A stretch of DNA of 64,000 bases from Leisingera sp. ANG59 (GTDB lineage Bacteria; Pseudomonadota; Alphaproteobacteria; Rhodobacterales; Rhodobacteraceae), in assembly GCF_013317235.1 (NCBI RefSeq), contig NZ_WLCM01000010.1, positions 1 to 64,000 of the forward strand, in the 5' to 3' direction. Under the pieces are notes generated by a model, which searched no databases, was not told the origin of the DNA, and saw only the letters and a list, made by a program, of their open reading frames with translations. Positions 54,603-64,000 of the stretch are shown here, one piece after another. The position numbers and the translations under genes were made by a program. Positions within the stretch are counted from its first letter, which is position 1, and every line of letters begins with the position of its first letter.

Positions 54603-55882
54603 CAGCGGCGCCGGGCCAGCCAGCCTTCGAGGCGGGAGACGATGTCGGCCGCGATCTCGGGATCCTCGATCTCGTCAACCGCTTCGGCCAGGAAGGCCAG
54701 CGTCATGAGGTCGGTCGCATCCGCCTTGTCCACACCGCGCGACCGCAGGTAGAACAGGCCTTCCTCGTCGATGGCGCCGGAGGTGGAACCGTGCGAGCAA
54801 GCCACGTCGTCGGCGTAGATCTCCAGCTCAGGCTTGGCCAGGAACTGGCTGTCTTCGTCCAGCAGCAGCGACTGGGAAATCTGATATCCGTCAGTCTTCT
54901 GCGCGCCTTCCTTCACCAGGATCTTGCCCTGGAACACGCCGGTGGCACCGTTGCGCAGCACCTTCTTGAACACCTGGCGGCTTTCGCAGTTCACCGCGTC
55001 ATGAGTGATGAACACGGTGTCATCGTGATGGAAGTCGCCATCGCCGACGCAGGCGCCCGCGATATGGGCAACCGCATCGTCGCCGGTCAATTCAATCACC
55101 GCCTCATTGCGGGTCAGCACGCCGTTCACGGTCAGGGTGAAAGACTTGAACACCGACTCCTTGCCCAGGCGGGCAAACAGATGGGTCGCGGCGCGGCGCT
55201 CGTGGTCGCGGCCCTGGGCGCGCACTAGATGCAGCTTGCCACCATCGGCAATGTCGATCTCCATGCACTTATTGAAGCGTGAGGCTGCAGGGCCGTTCTC
55301 CAGGACCGTCACCTCGGCACCGCTTTCCACGCGGATCACATGGTGCAGGATCGCGTCGGAGTTTTCGTCCGAATGCACATAGGTGAAGTTGATCGGCTTA
55401 GAGACCTTGCCGGTCACCCGGATCGCCACGCCATCAGTTGCAAAGGCGGTGTTCAGCGCCGCCAGCGGGCGTTCCACCGGGGTCTGGCCGCGCGCCTCGA
55501 GAACGCCGTACAGGTCCTTGGCCCAGTGAATATCCTTGCAGCAGATATCCTCAATCCGGTCGATGGTCAGACCTTCGAGGTCCAGATCATCAGAGGCTTC
55601 GGCGTCAAACACGCCATCCACAAAGACAATATTCAGGCGCTCAAAGGCGTTGAACATCGGATCTTCTTCGGCATGGAACACAGCCGCCTTGGGTGCCTCG
55701 GCCTGCACCAGGGTGTCCGGCTTGGTGTATTTCCAGTATTCATCGCGGCGCGACGGCAGGCCCATGGTCTGCACCCGGGACAGCGCTGCCTGGCGGGCCG
55801 CCTTGAGGCAGCCGCTTTCCGGCAGGGTCAGCGCCATCAGCCGCGCTTGGGTTGCGCTTTGCTTGACTTCGGCCAGGGCCAT
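54602..55882 (-). CDS. sufD: Fe-S cluster assembly protein SufD
   Basis: Scaffold subunit of 426 aa of the SufBC2D complex. Parallel beta-helix region with VLTRNEAVIELTGDD and the C-terminal signature CSHGSTSGAIDEEGLFYLRSRG, whose His lies at the SufB-SufD interface in the family. Immediately follows sufC. Confidence 0.94.
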   Translation of the reverse strand: MALAEVKQSATQARLMALTLPESGCLKAARQAALSRVQTMGLPSRRDEYWKYTKPDTLVQAEAPKAAVFHAEEDPMFNAFERLNIVFVDGVFDAEASDDLDLEGLTIDRIEDICCKDIHWAKDLYGVLEARGQTPVERPLAALNTAFATDGVAIRVTGKVSKPINFTYVHSDENSDAILHHVIRVESGAEVTVLENGPAASRFNKCMEIDIADGGKLHLVRAQGRDHERRAATHLFARLGKESVFKSFTLTVNGVLTRNEAVIELTGDDAVAHIAGACVGDGDFHHDDTVFITHDAVNCESRQVFKKVLRNGATGVFQGKILVKEGAQKTDGYQISQSLLLDEDSQFLAKPELEIYADDVACSHGSTSGAIDEEGLFYLRSRGVDKADATDLMTLAFLAEAVDEIEDPEIAADIVSRLEGWLARRR

Positions 55883-56638
55883 TTACGCCTCCTCTGCCAG
55901 AATGCCGGCGTAGCCGTTGTTCTCGACTTCCAGCGCCAGCTCGGGGCCGCCGGTCTTGACGATACGGCCGTTTGCCAGGATGTGCACCACGTCCGGTTTG
56001 ATGTGGTCCAGCAGGCGCTGGTAGTGGGTGATTACCAGGAAGCCGCGGCCTTCGTCGCGCAGGGCGTTCACGCCATCGGCCACCAGCTTCATCGCGTCCA
56101 CGTCGAGGCCGGAGTCAGTCTCGTCCAGGATGCACAGCTTCGGCTCCAGCATCGCCATCTGCAGGATTTCGTTGCGCTTCTTCTCACCGCCGGAGAAGCC
56201 GACGTTGACCGGGCGCTTCAGCATTTCGGCGTCGATCTTCAGGGTCTTCGCCTTGGCGCGGACTTCTTTCAGGAAGTCAGAGGCCGACAACTCTTCCTCG
56301 CCGCGGGCCTTGCGCTGCGCGTTCACTGCGGTGCGCAGGAAGGTCATGTTGCCAACGCCGGGGATTTCCACCGGGTACTGGAACGCCAGGAACATCCCCG
56401 CAGCGGCGCGCTCTTCCGGCTCCAGCTCCAGGATGTCTTCACCTTCCAACTCGGCGGAGCCTTCGGTCACTTCATAGCCGTCGCGGCCCGACAGCACGTA
56501 GGACAGGGTGGATTTGCCCGAACCGTTCGGCCCCATGATGGCATGCACCTTGCCGGCTTCGACCTTCAGATCGACGCCTTTCAGGATCTGCTTTTCCTCG
56601 TCTTCCAGTTTGACGTGCAGGTTCTTGATTTCGAGCAT
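55883..56638 (-). CDS. sufC: Fe-S cluster assembly ATPase SufC
   Basis: ABC-type ATPase of 251 aa: Walker A GPNGSGKST, signature FSGGEKKRNEILQMA, Walker B LCILDETDSGLDVDA and switch His VITHYQRLLDHI. The ETDSGLD Walker B is diagnostic for SufC. Confidence 0.97.
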   Translation of the reverse strand: MLEIKNLHVKLEDEEKQILKGVDLKVEAGKVHAIMGPNGSGKSTLSYVLSGRDGYEVTEGSAELEGEDILELEPEERAAAGMFLAFQYPVEIPGVGNMTFLRTAVNAQRKARGEEELSASDFLKEVRAKAKTLKIDAEMLKRPVNVGFSGGEKKRNEILQMAMLEPKLCILDETDSGLDVDAMKLVADGVNALRDEGRGFLVITHYQRLLDHIKPDVVHILANGRIVKTGGPELALEVENNGYAGILAEEA

Positions 56639-56712
56639 TTTTTCCTCGTCTCACATGTCTTGCAGGCCTGCGGCCCGCGATATTCCCATGGCCCATCGGG
56701 GCCGTTTCATTC

Positions 56713-57027
56713 CTATCCCAGCACCACCGCGGTGCCGCTGGCCGAGACCATCAGCATGGACTGCCCGACCACTTCGTAATCCAGATCAACGCCAACCACG
56801 GCGTTTGCGCCCTTGGCCCGGGCACGGTCTTCCAGCTCTGCCAGCGCGGTTTCGCGCGCGTCCTGCAGCTTGCTTTCATACGCGCCGGAGCGGCCGCCGA
56901 CGATATCGGTGATCGAAGCAAAAACATCGCGCAGCACATTGGCGCCCATGATCGCCTCCCCCACCACGATGCCCTTGTATTCAGCAATCTGGTAGCCTTC
57001 GACGCTGTTGGTCGTTGTGACGATCAT
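56713..57027 (-). CDS. YbjQ-family (DUF74) heavy-metal-binding-domain protein
   Basis: Protein of 104 aa: [41 protein letters not shown] and [15 protein letters not shown] are the YbjQ signature. It probably forms a pentameric beta-barrel; no Cys is present. AAGGAGG 9 nt before the ATG fixes the start. Located between sufB and sufC on the same strand, an arrangement I would treat as part of the operon; role unknown. Confidence 0.88.
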   Translation of the reverse strand: MIVTTTNSVEGYQIAEYKGIVVGEAIMGANVLRDVFASITDIVGGRSGAYESKLQDARETALAELEDRARAKGANAVVGVDLDYEVVGQSMLMVSASGTAVVLG

Positions 57028-57065
57028 GCTCTTGCCTCCTTGCGGTGATGCCCAAGGGCCTGTCA

Positions 57066-58589
<1,524 letters not shown>

Positions 58590-58603
58590 TGTCTTCTCCT
58601 CAC

Positions 58604-59647
58604 TCACGCCGCGCGGGCGCGATGTTTCTTTTCTTTTTGCAGCCACGCATCGGCAAAGCGCAGCACATCTTCTTCCGTCGTCTGGGGCCCCAGCGACACG
58701 CGAACCGCGCCTTGTGCCGTGGCCTCGTCATATCCCATTGCGGTCAGAACCGCGCTGGCGCGCACCTTGCCGCTGGAACAGGCGCTGCCGGCGCTGATCG
58801 CGAAGCCCGCAAGGTCCATCTGCATGACCTGGGTTTCGCCCTTCCAGCCCGGCGTTGCAAAACACAGGGTGTTCGGCAGGCGCTTCTGATCCTTCCCGAC
58901 AAAAATAGTATGGCTTACGCCAGACACAAGCGCCTTTTCTAGAATATTTCTAAGTTCTGCAACCCTGTCCCAGACACCATTTGCCAGATCTTTTGCAGCT
59001 GCTTCAGCTGCGGCGCCGAAGCCCGCGATTCCAATGACATTTTCGGTTCCGGACCGGCGTCCCATTTCCTGGCCGCCGCCCTTGATCTGGGCCGGCAGAT
59101 CGGTGCCGCGTTTCATCACAACGGCGCCGATGCCCTTGGGGCCGCCCAGTTTGTGCGCCGAAATCAGCGCCATTTGGGCGCCAAGCCAGTTGAACGCCAC
59201 CGGCAGCTTGCCAAAGGCCTGGGTCGCATCCGTCACCGCCAGCCCCTCCGGCAGCGCCTGCACGATGCCGGTTTCGGAATTTGCCAGCTGCAATATGGAC
59301 TGGGCGGGATCGCTGATCCGAACCGCGCCATCCCCTGTTACCGGCAGATCCTCGACACTCCAGGCCCGTATGGCATCATGCTCCACCGGTGCACCATGCA
59401 GCCCGCGCCCGGCCAGCGCCAGCGCAGCGCCTTCGGTAGAACCGGAGGTAAACACGATATCGGCCCCGTCCGCGCCAAACGCAGAGGCCACCTGCACCCG
59501 TGCCTTCTCCACCAGCGCCTTGGCGGCCCGGCCCTCGGCATGCACCGACGACGGGTTGCCGCAAACCTCCATCGCCGCAATCATCGCAGCCTTCGCCTCA
59601 GGGCGCAGCAAGGCGGTGGCATTGTGGTCGAGGTAAACGCGTTTCAT
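58604..59647 (-). CDS. Cysteine desulfurase (NifS/IscS-like)
   Basis: PLP enzyme of 347 aa of group I: N-terminal [18 protein letters not shown] Lys in [15 protein letters not shown], active Cys in [16 protein letters not shown] on the long loop. Second desulfurase of the operon besides SufS, 14 bp before sufB. Shorter than E. coli IscS (404 aa), lacking its extended C-terminus. Confidence 0.9.
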   Translation of the reverse strand: MKRVYLDHNATALLRPEAKAAMIAAMEVCGNPSSVHAEGRAAKALVEKARVQVASAFGADGADIVFTSGSTEGAALALAGRGLHGAPVEHDAIRAWSVEDLPVTGDGAVRISDPAQSILQLANSETGIVQALPEGLAVTDATQAFGKLPVAFNWLGAQMALISAHKLGGPKGIGAVVMKRGTDLPAQIKGGGQEMGRRSGTENVIGIAGFGAAAEAAAKDLANGVWDRVAELRNILEKALVSGVSHTIFVGKDQKRLPNTLCFATPGWKGETQVMQMDLAGFAISAGSACSSGKVRASAVLTAMGYDEATAQGAVRVSLGPQTTEEDVLRFADAWLQKEKKHRARAA

Positions 59648-59776
59648 AGATACATCTTTTTGCGGATCGCTGCCGCGTCATAAGCCGCCTTGCAGCAATT
59701 GGCAAAGATTCCGCGCAGATTTTGTGCGGAACACGCTCTTTCCGGGCAGTTGGACGTGAGCTGCCTGCACACCGCG

Positions 59777-60235
59777 TCAGTCATCCACGACCGCAAACAG
59801 GCTGGGCACAGCCGGGCATGGGGCCAGATCGTTCTTGATCACATCCGACAGGCGGGTTTGGTGCAGAAACACATAAACATGCGCGCTCAGCCCTTCCCAC
59901 AGGCGGTTGGTCAGCGATTGCGCGCGGCTGCCGGACAAGGCGCCGGAAGCCCCTGCCCCCTTGTGCATGGCATCGACAGTTTCGTCGACCGCCGACAGCA
60001 CATCCACCACCCGCACCTCGGACGGAGGCATGGCAAGGCGGTAGCCGCCGCCAGGGCCGCGCACCGACTCAACCAGCCCGGCGCGGCGCAGCTTGACAAA
60101 CAACTGCTCAAGGTAAGGGAGCGAGATGTCCTGACGCTTGGAAATGTCGCCCAGCGGCACCAGATCACCCTGCGGCTGCAGCGCGATATCCGCCAGCGCA
60201 ACCATCGCATAGCGCCCTTTGGTGGAAAGCTTCAT
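59777..60235 (-). CDS. iscR: Rrf2-family regulator (IscR-like, without the three-Cys motif)
   Basis: Protein of 152 aa with a winged HTH (MKLSTKGRYAMVALADIALQ, ISLPYLEQLFVKLRRAGLVE, SVRGPGGGYRLA) and a dimer helix. Where classical IscR has three Cys for its [2Fe-2S] cluster, this one has MHKGAGASGALSGSRAQSL with none; the only Cys is near the C-terminus (LAPCPAV). Rhodobacter sphaeroides IscR is also reported to use atypical ligation with few Cys. First gene of the suf operon and its probable autoregulator. The 129 bp after it hold no gene. Confidence 0.88.
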   Translation of the reverse strand: MKLSTKGRYAMVALADIALQPQGDLVPLGDISKRQDISLPYLEQLFVKLRRAGLVESVRGPGGGYRLAMPPSEVRVVDVLSAVDETVDAMHKGAGASGALSGSRAQSLTNRLWEGLSAHVYVFLHQTRLSDVIKNDLAPCPAVPSLFAVVDD

Positions 60236-60337
60236 AATTTACCCCTCGAAACCAGGGCGCGAGTGCGAAAACATTGACCTTCCCTCCGACTGTGCGTATC
60301 TCAGCCTGACGGTGTATGGCGAGGCCAGCGCCCGTGA

Positions 60338-60352
60338 TTAGAACTGTTCTAA
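60338..60352. promoter_or_regulatory. Perfect palindrome TTAGAAC-T-GTTCTAA, candidate IscR site
   Basis: Lies 103 bp before the iscR start and 70 bp before the divergent hydrolase gene. Its position at the head of the suf operon makes it the best candidate for the operator of the operon's Rrf2 regulator. Confidence 0.55.
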
Positions 60353-60421
60353 GATGCCTGACCGAACCCGTCAAGTATTCTGCCGGCAGACCCGACAACG
60401 AGAGTAGGATTTTAACCGCCC

Positions 60422-61075
60422 ATGCCCGAGGTCATCTTTCCTGGACCCGAAGGCCGCCTCGAAGGCCGCTATCACCCGCAAAAAGAAAAAGACGCCCCGA
60501 TCGCCATTGTGCTGCACCCGCATCCGCAGTTCGGCGGCACCATGAACAACAAAGTGGTCTACAACCTCCACTATGCGTTCTACAACATGGGCTTCACGGT
60601 TCTGCGGTTCAACTTCCGCGGCGTCGGCCGCAGCCAGGGCGAATACGACCAGGGCGTGGGTGAGCTGTCGGATGCTGCCTCGGCACTGGATTACCTGCAG
60701 TCGATGAACTCCAACTCCAAGCATTGCTGGGTTGCGGGCTTCTCCTTCGGCGCCTGGATCGGCATGCAGCTTTTGATGCGCCGCCCGGAAATCACCGGCT
60801 TCATCTCGGTTGCGCCGCCGGCCAACATGTATGACTTCTCGTTCCTGGCGCCCTGCCCGTCCTCGGGCCTGATCATCAACGGCACCGCCGACCGCGTGGC
60901 GCCGCCTGCCGACACGGCCAGCCTGGTCGGCAAGCTGCATGAGCAGAAGGGCATCACCATCACCCATACTGAGGTGGAAGGGGCGGACCATTTCTTCCAG
61001 GAGCCGCATATGGACACGATGATCGGCACCGTGACCGACTACGTGAAGCGACGTCTGACGGAGAATACACGCTGA
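60422..61075 (+). CDS. Alpha/beta hydrolase (YdeN/dienelactone hydrolase-like)
   Basis: Protein of 217 aa: oxyanion region IVLHPHPQFGGTMNNKV, NFRGVGRSQGEYDQG, elbow VAGFSFGAWIGMQL with Ser nucleophile, Asp in INGTADRVAPP and His in EGADHFFQEP. This is a conserved short hydrolase of alphaproteobacteria; substrate unknown. Its stop overlaps the next ATG (TGATG), forming a three-gene coupled unit with the small protein and the tandem-HD gene. Confidence 0.85.
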   Translation: MPEVIFPGPEGRLEGRYHPQKEKDAPIAIVLHPHPQFGGTMNNKVVYNLHYAFYNMGFTVLRFNFRGVGRSQGEYDQGVGELSDAASALDYLQSMNSNSKHCWVAGFSFGAWIGMQLLMRRPEITGFISVAPPANMYDFSFLAPCPSSGLIINGTADRVAPPADTASLVGKLHEQKGITITHTEVEGADHFFQEPHMDTMIGTVTDYVKRRLTENTR

Positions 61076-61317
61076 TGGGCACCATCGAAACGCTGGCCCA
61101 AAAACTGGCGGTCGATACACTCAAGGTGCAGGACGCCAGTGGTGAAGAGCGGTTCTATGTGGAGGTCGGCCAAGTGCTCGGCGCGGCCTCCCAATCGCTC
61201 GAAGAGGCGTTCCTGACTGAAATCCGCGTGCGTCTGGCGGAACGCAAGGCGCGTGACTTTCTCAACAAGAAAGTCGCCGCGCTTCAGGCGCAGCTCAGCA
61301 CAAAGGGTGAGGCGTGA
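61075..61317 (+). CDS. Small helical hypothetical protein
   Basis: Protein of 80 aa, soluble and largely helical, with an amphipathic C-terminal part (LEEAFLTEIRVRLAERKARD, FLNKKVAALQAQLSTKG). No Cys, no membrane segment, no recognised family. Translationally coupled on both sides: ATG in the hydrolase stop, and its TGA overlapping the next GTG start. Confidence 0.7.
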   Translation: MGTIETLAQKLAVDTLKVQDASGEERFYVEVGQVLGAASQSLEEAFLTEIRVRLAERKARDFLNKKVAALQAQLSTKGEA

Positions 61318-62483
61318 GCGCCCGCCTGGAGGCGCAGTTTGCTTTTCTGCTCGAAGCCGACAAGCTTCGCAGTGTTGAGCGCCAGAACCTGATCCTCGAT
61401 TGCAGCCGCCGCGAAAACTCCGCTGAACACAGCTGGCACCTTGCGCTTTATGCGCTGGTTCTGGCGCCTTTCGCTGCGCCAGAGGTGGATGTGTTCCGCG
61501 CCATCCGCATGCTGCTGCTGCACGATCTGGTTGAGATCGATGCAGGCGACCACCCGATCACCGATGAGGTTGATTGGGAGGCCGTGGCAAAGGCGGAACA
61601 AGCTGCTGCCAAACGGTTGTTCGGACTGCTGCCAGCTGATCAATGCGCCGAGTTCCTGGACCTGTGGCATGAATTCGAGGCGGCCGAGAGCCGCGACGCG
61701 CAATTTGCCAAGCGCGTGGACCACTGTCAGCCGATCTTTCAGACGCTTTATGGTGCCGCACCGCTGGACTGGCATATTGATGTGGTCCGGCAGAACCTGT
61801 TTGGCGGCCGCGCGGCTGCGCTGGAACAGAATCTGCCGGAGGCTTTCCACCACGCGCTGTCGCTGCTGGGAGAGGACACCGGCTATGACTGCAGCCGCCT
61901 GAGCGCCCGCCTGCCCTTCCTCAATGAGGCAGACAAGCTGAAGCTGGTCACCCGCGCCTCCAAGCTCGGCGACGGTTCACGGCATGAAAACTCGGCGGAG
62001 CACAGCTGGCATATCATGCTCTATGCCTGGGTGCTGTCGGAACACAGCTGCGGACAAGTCGAAGTCGACCGGGTGCTGCAGATGCTGCTGCTGCATGACC
62101 TTGTAGAGATCGATGCAGGCGATGCCCCTATCCACGGGGTGATTGATCCTGTTGCCCTTACCGCTTTGGCTGCCGAGGAACTGGCTGCCGCCGACCGCCT
62201 GTTCGGCCTGCTCCCCCCGGACCACGGCACGCCGATGCGGGCAATCTGGGAAGAGTTCGAGGCCGCGGAAAGCCCGGATGCCGTATTTGCCAAATCCATC
62301 GACCGGGTGCAGCCGGTGCTGTTGAATCTGCTGAACGGCGGCGGCAGCTGGGTCGATTATGACGTGAGCCTGCCGCAGCTCGATGCCCGCGTCGGCGGCA
62401 AGGTCAGCCGCGGCGCGCCAGAAGTCTGGACCTATGTCCGGGCGCAAGTCGAAACCTGGTTCCGCGAGGCCGGGCGCCTGTAA
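61314..62483 (+). CDS. Tandem HD-domain protein (YfbR-like nucleotidase duplicated)
   Basis: Protein of 389 aa made of two copies of the same HD_3/YfbR-like domain: residues about 5-185 and 198-385. Each has NSAEHSWH and LLLHDLVEIDAGD, i.e. an intact H...HD...D metal site. YfbR enzymes are 5'-deoxynucleotidases of about 190-200 aa, so this is a fused duplication. GTG start in a GTGA overlap with the preceding gene. Activity on dNMPs is inferred from the family. Confidence 0.85.
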   Translation: MSARLEAQFAFLLEADKLRSVERQNLILDCSRRENSAEHSWHLALYALVLAPFAAPEVDVFRAIRMLLLHDLVEIDAGDHPITDEVDWEAVAKAEQAAAKRLFGLLPADQCAEFLDLWHEFEAAESRDAQFAKRVDHCQPIFQTLYGAAPLDWHIDVVRQNLFGGRAAALEQNLPEAFHHALSLLGEDTGYDCSRLSARLPFLNEADKLKLVTRASKLGDGSRHENSAEHSWHIMLYAWVLSEHSCGQVEVDRVLQMLLLHDLVEIDAGDAPIHGVIDPVALTALAAEELAAADRLFGLLPPDHGTPMRAIWEEFEAAESPDAVFAKSIDRVQPVLLNLLNGGGSWVDYDVSLPQLDARVGGKVSRGAPEVWTYVRAQVETWFREAGRL

Positions 62484-62515
62484 AGGACTGTGAGCCCCGC
62501 CGGCGGGACTGCACA

Positions 62516-63298
62516 TCACTCCAGAAACGGTTGAAACGGCTGGGTTTCCGCGCCTTTCGGCGTCAGCGTCAGAAATTCTCCCGGCTTCAGCTCAGTCCAG
62601 GCCTCTCCGGTGTCTTCCAGCGGCTCCGACACCACCGCCCAGCCCTTCATGCTCCGGCTCCAGCGGTAGTAGACCGACGGCGCAATGCTGTCAGAGGAAT
62701 AGCGAGCGGCAAAGAGCGTCCTTCCATCCGACATCGCCGCCGAAAGCCGCATGTGCGGCGTAGCCCCGCGCGTCCGGGACAAGCCCTCCATCCGGGCAAC
62801 AGCCCGCTCCAGCGCCCCCTTGGGGTCTGCATCCAGGCCCTCGCGCAAGGCCAGCAGAAACAGTACTTCGCTGTCGGTGGCGCCCCTGCGGTGCTCATAC
62901 AGCTCATCCGGGATGCACATGTCCGCGTGGCGTCGGAACGTCTCGAACCCGCCGACCTGGCCGTTGTGCATAAAGCTCCACTTGCCGGCGGCAAAGGGAT
63001 GGCAATTGTTGCGGCTGATGGCGGAACCGGTGGAGGCCCGCACATGCGCCAGGAACAGCCGGGATTGCACCTGATGCACCAGCGCCCGCAGGTTGCAGTC
63101 CGACCAGGCCGGGTAGACATCGCGGTAAAGCCCCGGCTCAGCCCGCTGGCCGTACCAGGCAATGCCGAACCCGTCTCCATTGGTGGCAGTCTTGCATTCC
63201 ACCGCTTTTTGGCTTTGCGCAATCAGCGAATGCGCAGGCGTTGAAATGATGTCTTCCAAGAAGACGTCGGCACCCGTGTAGGCAGCCCAGCGGCACAT
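62516..63298 (-). CDS. Class II glutamine amidotransferase (YafJ/EgtC-like)
   Basis: Ntn-type amidotransferase of 260 aa whose nucleophile Cys2 is exposed after removal of Met1 (MCRWAAYTG). TNGDGFGIAWYG, AHVRASTGSAISRNNCHPF, FMHNGQVGGF and EHRRGATDSEVLFLL are the glutaminase-site motifs. No synthetase domain is present. EgtC removes a gamma-glutamyl group in ergothioneine synthesis, but no egt genes are nearby, so the substrate is open. Confidence 0.88.
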   Translation of the reverse strand: MCRWAAYTGADVFLEDIISTPAHSLIAQSQKAVECKTATNGDGFGIAWYGQRAEPGLYRDVYPAWSDCNLRALVHQVQSRLFLAHVRASTGSAISRNNCHPFAAGKWSFMHNGQVGGFETFRRHADMCIPDELYEHRRGATDSEVLFLLALREGLDADPKGALERAVARMEGLSRTRGATPHMRLSAAMSDGRTLFAARYSSDSIAPSVYYRWSRSMKGWAVVSEPLEDTGEAWTELKPGEFLTLTPKGAETQPFQPFLE

Positions 63299-63549
63299 GT
63301 GACGGTCCCTATCCTGTTTTCGGGAATCAGATCAGCATTTTAAGCTAACCCCCATTATCGGGACGTCTTCCTAAGAACGTTCCAATCTACAGTCCAGTGT
63401 ACCCGCGCACAATGACGTGTTCATGCACCACCGCTTGCGGATTCCGGCCTGCCCGTGCCGCATCGGGACTTCCCCGGGCGGCATAGATCGGATAGGCGGG
63501 ACGTCAGACCAGCGGTTTCACCCGCGGCAAGCGCGAAAGGGAGGCAGAG

Positions 63550-63885
63550 ATGCCGGTTCACTACGTCTACCTGATCATTGCGGTGGCAGCAGAGACCATC
63601 GGCACCACAGCGCTGCAGGCCAGCCAGCAGTTCAGCAGGCTTGGACCCTCGCTGATCGTGCTCTTCGCCTATGCTTTCTCCTTCTACATGATGGGACTGA
63701 CGCTCAAATACATGCCGGTGGGCATCGTCTACGCCATCTGGTCCGGGCTTGGCATCCTGCTGATTGCAGTCATTGCGTTCATTGTCTTCGGGCAAAAACT
63801 GGATCTGCCCGCCGTCATCGGCATGGTGCTGATCATGTCCGGAATCGTCATAATCCACCTGTTTTCCAAGTCCTCAGGCCACTGA
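63550..63885 (+). CDS. SMR-family multidrug/quaternary-compound efflux protein
   Basis: Four-helix membrane protein of 111 aa. The essential membrane-embedded Glu is in IIAVAAETIGTTALQAS (Glu15), followed by MGLTLKYMPVGIVYAIWSGLGI and VIGMVLIMSGIVIIHLF. EmrE-like; SMR proteins export quaternary cations or guanidinium. AGGGAGG 6 nt upstream supports the start. Preceded by a 250-bp gap (63299-63549) without a gene. Confidence 0.9.
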   Translation: MPVHYVYLIIAVAAETIGTTALQASQQFSRLGPSLIVLFAYAFSFYMMGLTLKYMPVGIVYAIWSGLGILLIAVIAFIVFGQKLDLPAVIGMVLIMSGIVIIHLFSKSSGH

Positions 63886-63978
63886 TCGGCATTTGAAGGG
63901 GCCCACGGCGGTTTTCCTCTGGCCTTTGTGCGGGGTTCGGGCTATGCGCGGCCCAACTTCCTTACAAAGGCGAACGTC

Positions 63979-64000
63979 ATGGATATGCGCAACATTGCGA
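63979..64000 (+). CDS. typA: Start of a probable typA/bipA gene (cut by the window end)
   Basis: Only seven codons are visible: MDMRNIA. This is the usual alphaproteobacterial start of the ribosome-associated GTPase TypA/BipA, which continues with IIAHVDHGKTT. AAGG 8 nt upstream may be the ribosome site. The call is a guess from very little sequence. Confidence 0.4.

Overview
The window is a GC-rich stretch of chromosome from a marine alphaproteobacterium of the Roseobacter group (Rhodobacteraceae). Leisingera, Phaeobacter or Ruegeria relatives fit best. The reasons are the gene families and their order (an iscR-nifS-like-sufBCD-sufS operon with Yip1 genes inserted, a complete pstSCAB-phoU-phoB operon with phoR, citramalate synthase, a corrinoid-type MttB homolog without pyrrolysine) and, most tellingly, a tmpA/tmpB pair of the type characterised from Leisingera caerulea. 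No rRNA, CRISPR array, phage, plasmid replication gene or recognisable defence island is present. One tRNA (Arg, CCG) was found.

Layout. 1-2.85 kb: an IS66-family element (its left end lies outside the window) followed by a 245-bp copy of its own right end; the insertion cut off a BON-MscS-type mechanosensitive channel gene, and the element supplies that gene's stop codon. 3.4-9 kb: housekeeping and orphan genes (pseudo-receiver protein, HNH nuclease, RluE, VOC protein, carboxylesterase + AlkA-type glycosylase, MFS transporter). 9-12.8 kb: phytoene-synthase-like protein, cimA and cysS in one transcript direction. 13.1-14.4 kb: two small outer-membrane beta-barrels. 14.5-16.5 kb: solitary MttB-superfamily methyltransferase behind a perfect inverted repeat. 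16.5-17.0 kb: a gene-free convergent region with a repeated 11-mer. 17-19.3 kb: gcdH and a divergent LysR gene. 19.35-26.8 kb: phosphate regulon with a triple Pho box. 26.9-30.1 kb: gamma-carbonic anhydrase, gmk, yicC and a PAS protein. 30.2-33.9 kb: class II DAHP synthase, GlxA-type regulator, PQQ sugar dehydrogenase. 34-39.7 kb: branched-chain amino-acid-type ABC transporter with an unrelated secreted-protein gene inside the operon. 40.2-41.8 kb: HerA-like ATPase. 41.8-42.3 kb: no protein gene, but three + strand intrinsic terminators and one convincing small-RNA gene. 42.3-48.2 kb: IalB, then envelope genes (fabF, acp, lpxD, L,D-transpeptidase, DUF882). 48.3-52.3 kb: tRNA-Arg, PilZ protein, LysR gene and the divergent tmpA-tmpB-AllA-like operon. 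52.3-60.4 kb: Fe-S cluster assembly operon. 60.4-64 kb: alpha/beta hydrolase, small protein, tandem-HD protein, class II glutamine amidotransferase, SMR transporter, and the first codons of what looks like typA.

How genes work together. Phosphorus is handled at two places: Pi uptake by Pst under PhoB/PhoR (19-27 kb), and organophosphonate breakdown by TmpA/TmpB (50 kb), whose known chemistry turns 2-(trimethylammonio)ethylphosphonate into glycine betaine plus phosphate. Betaine-type chemistry may also involve the MttB homolog (15 kb) and the GbdR-like regulator (32 kb), but that link is inference. The most interesting locus is the tmp operon, because its third, translationally coupled gene (a ureidoglycolate-lyase-family cupin) has no role that I know of in phosphonate catabolism.
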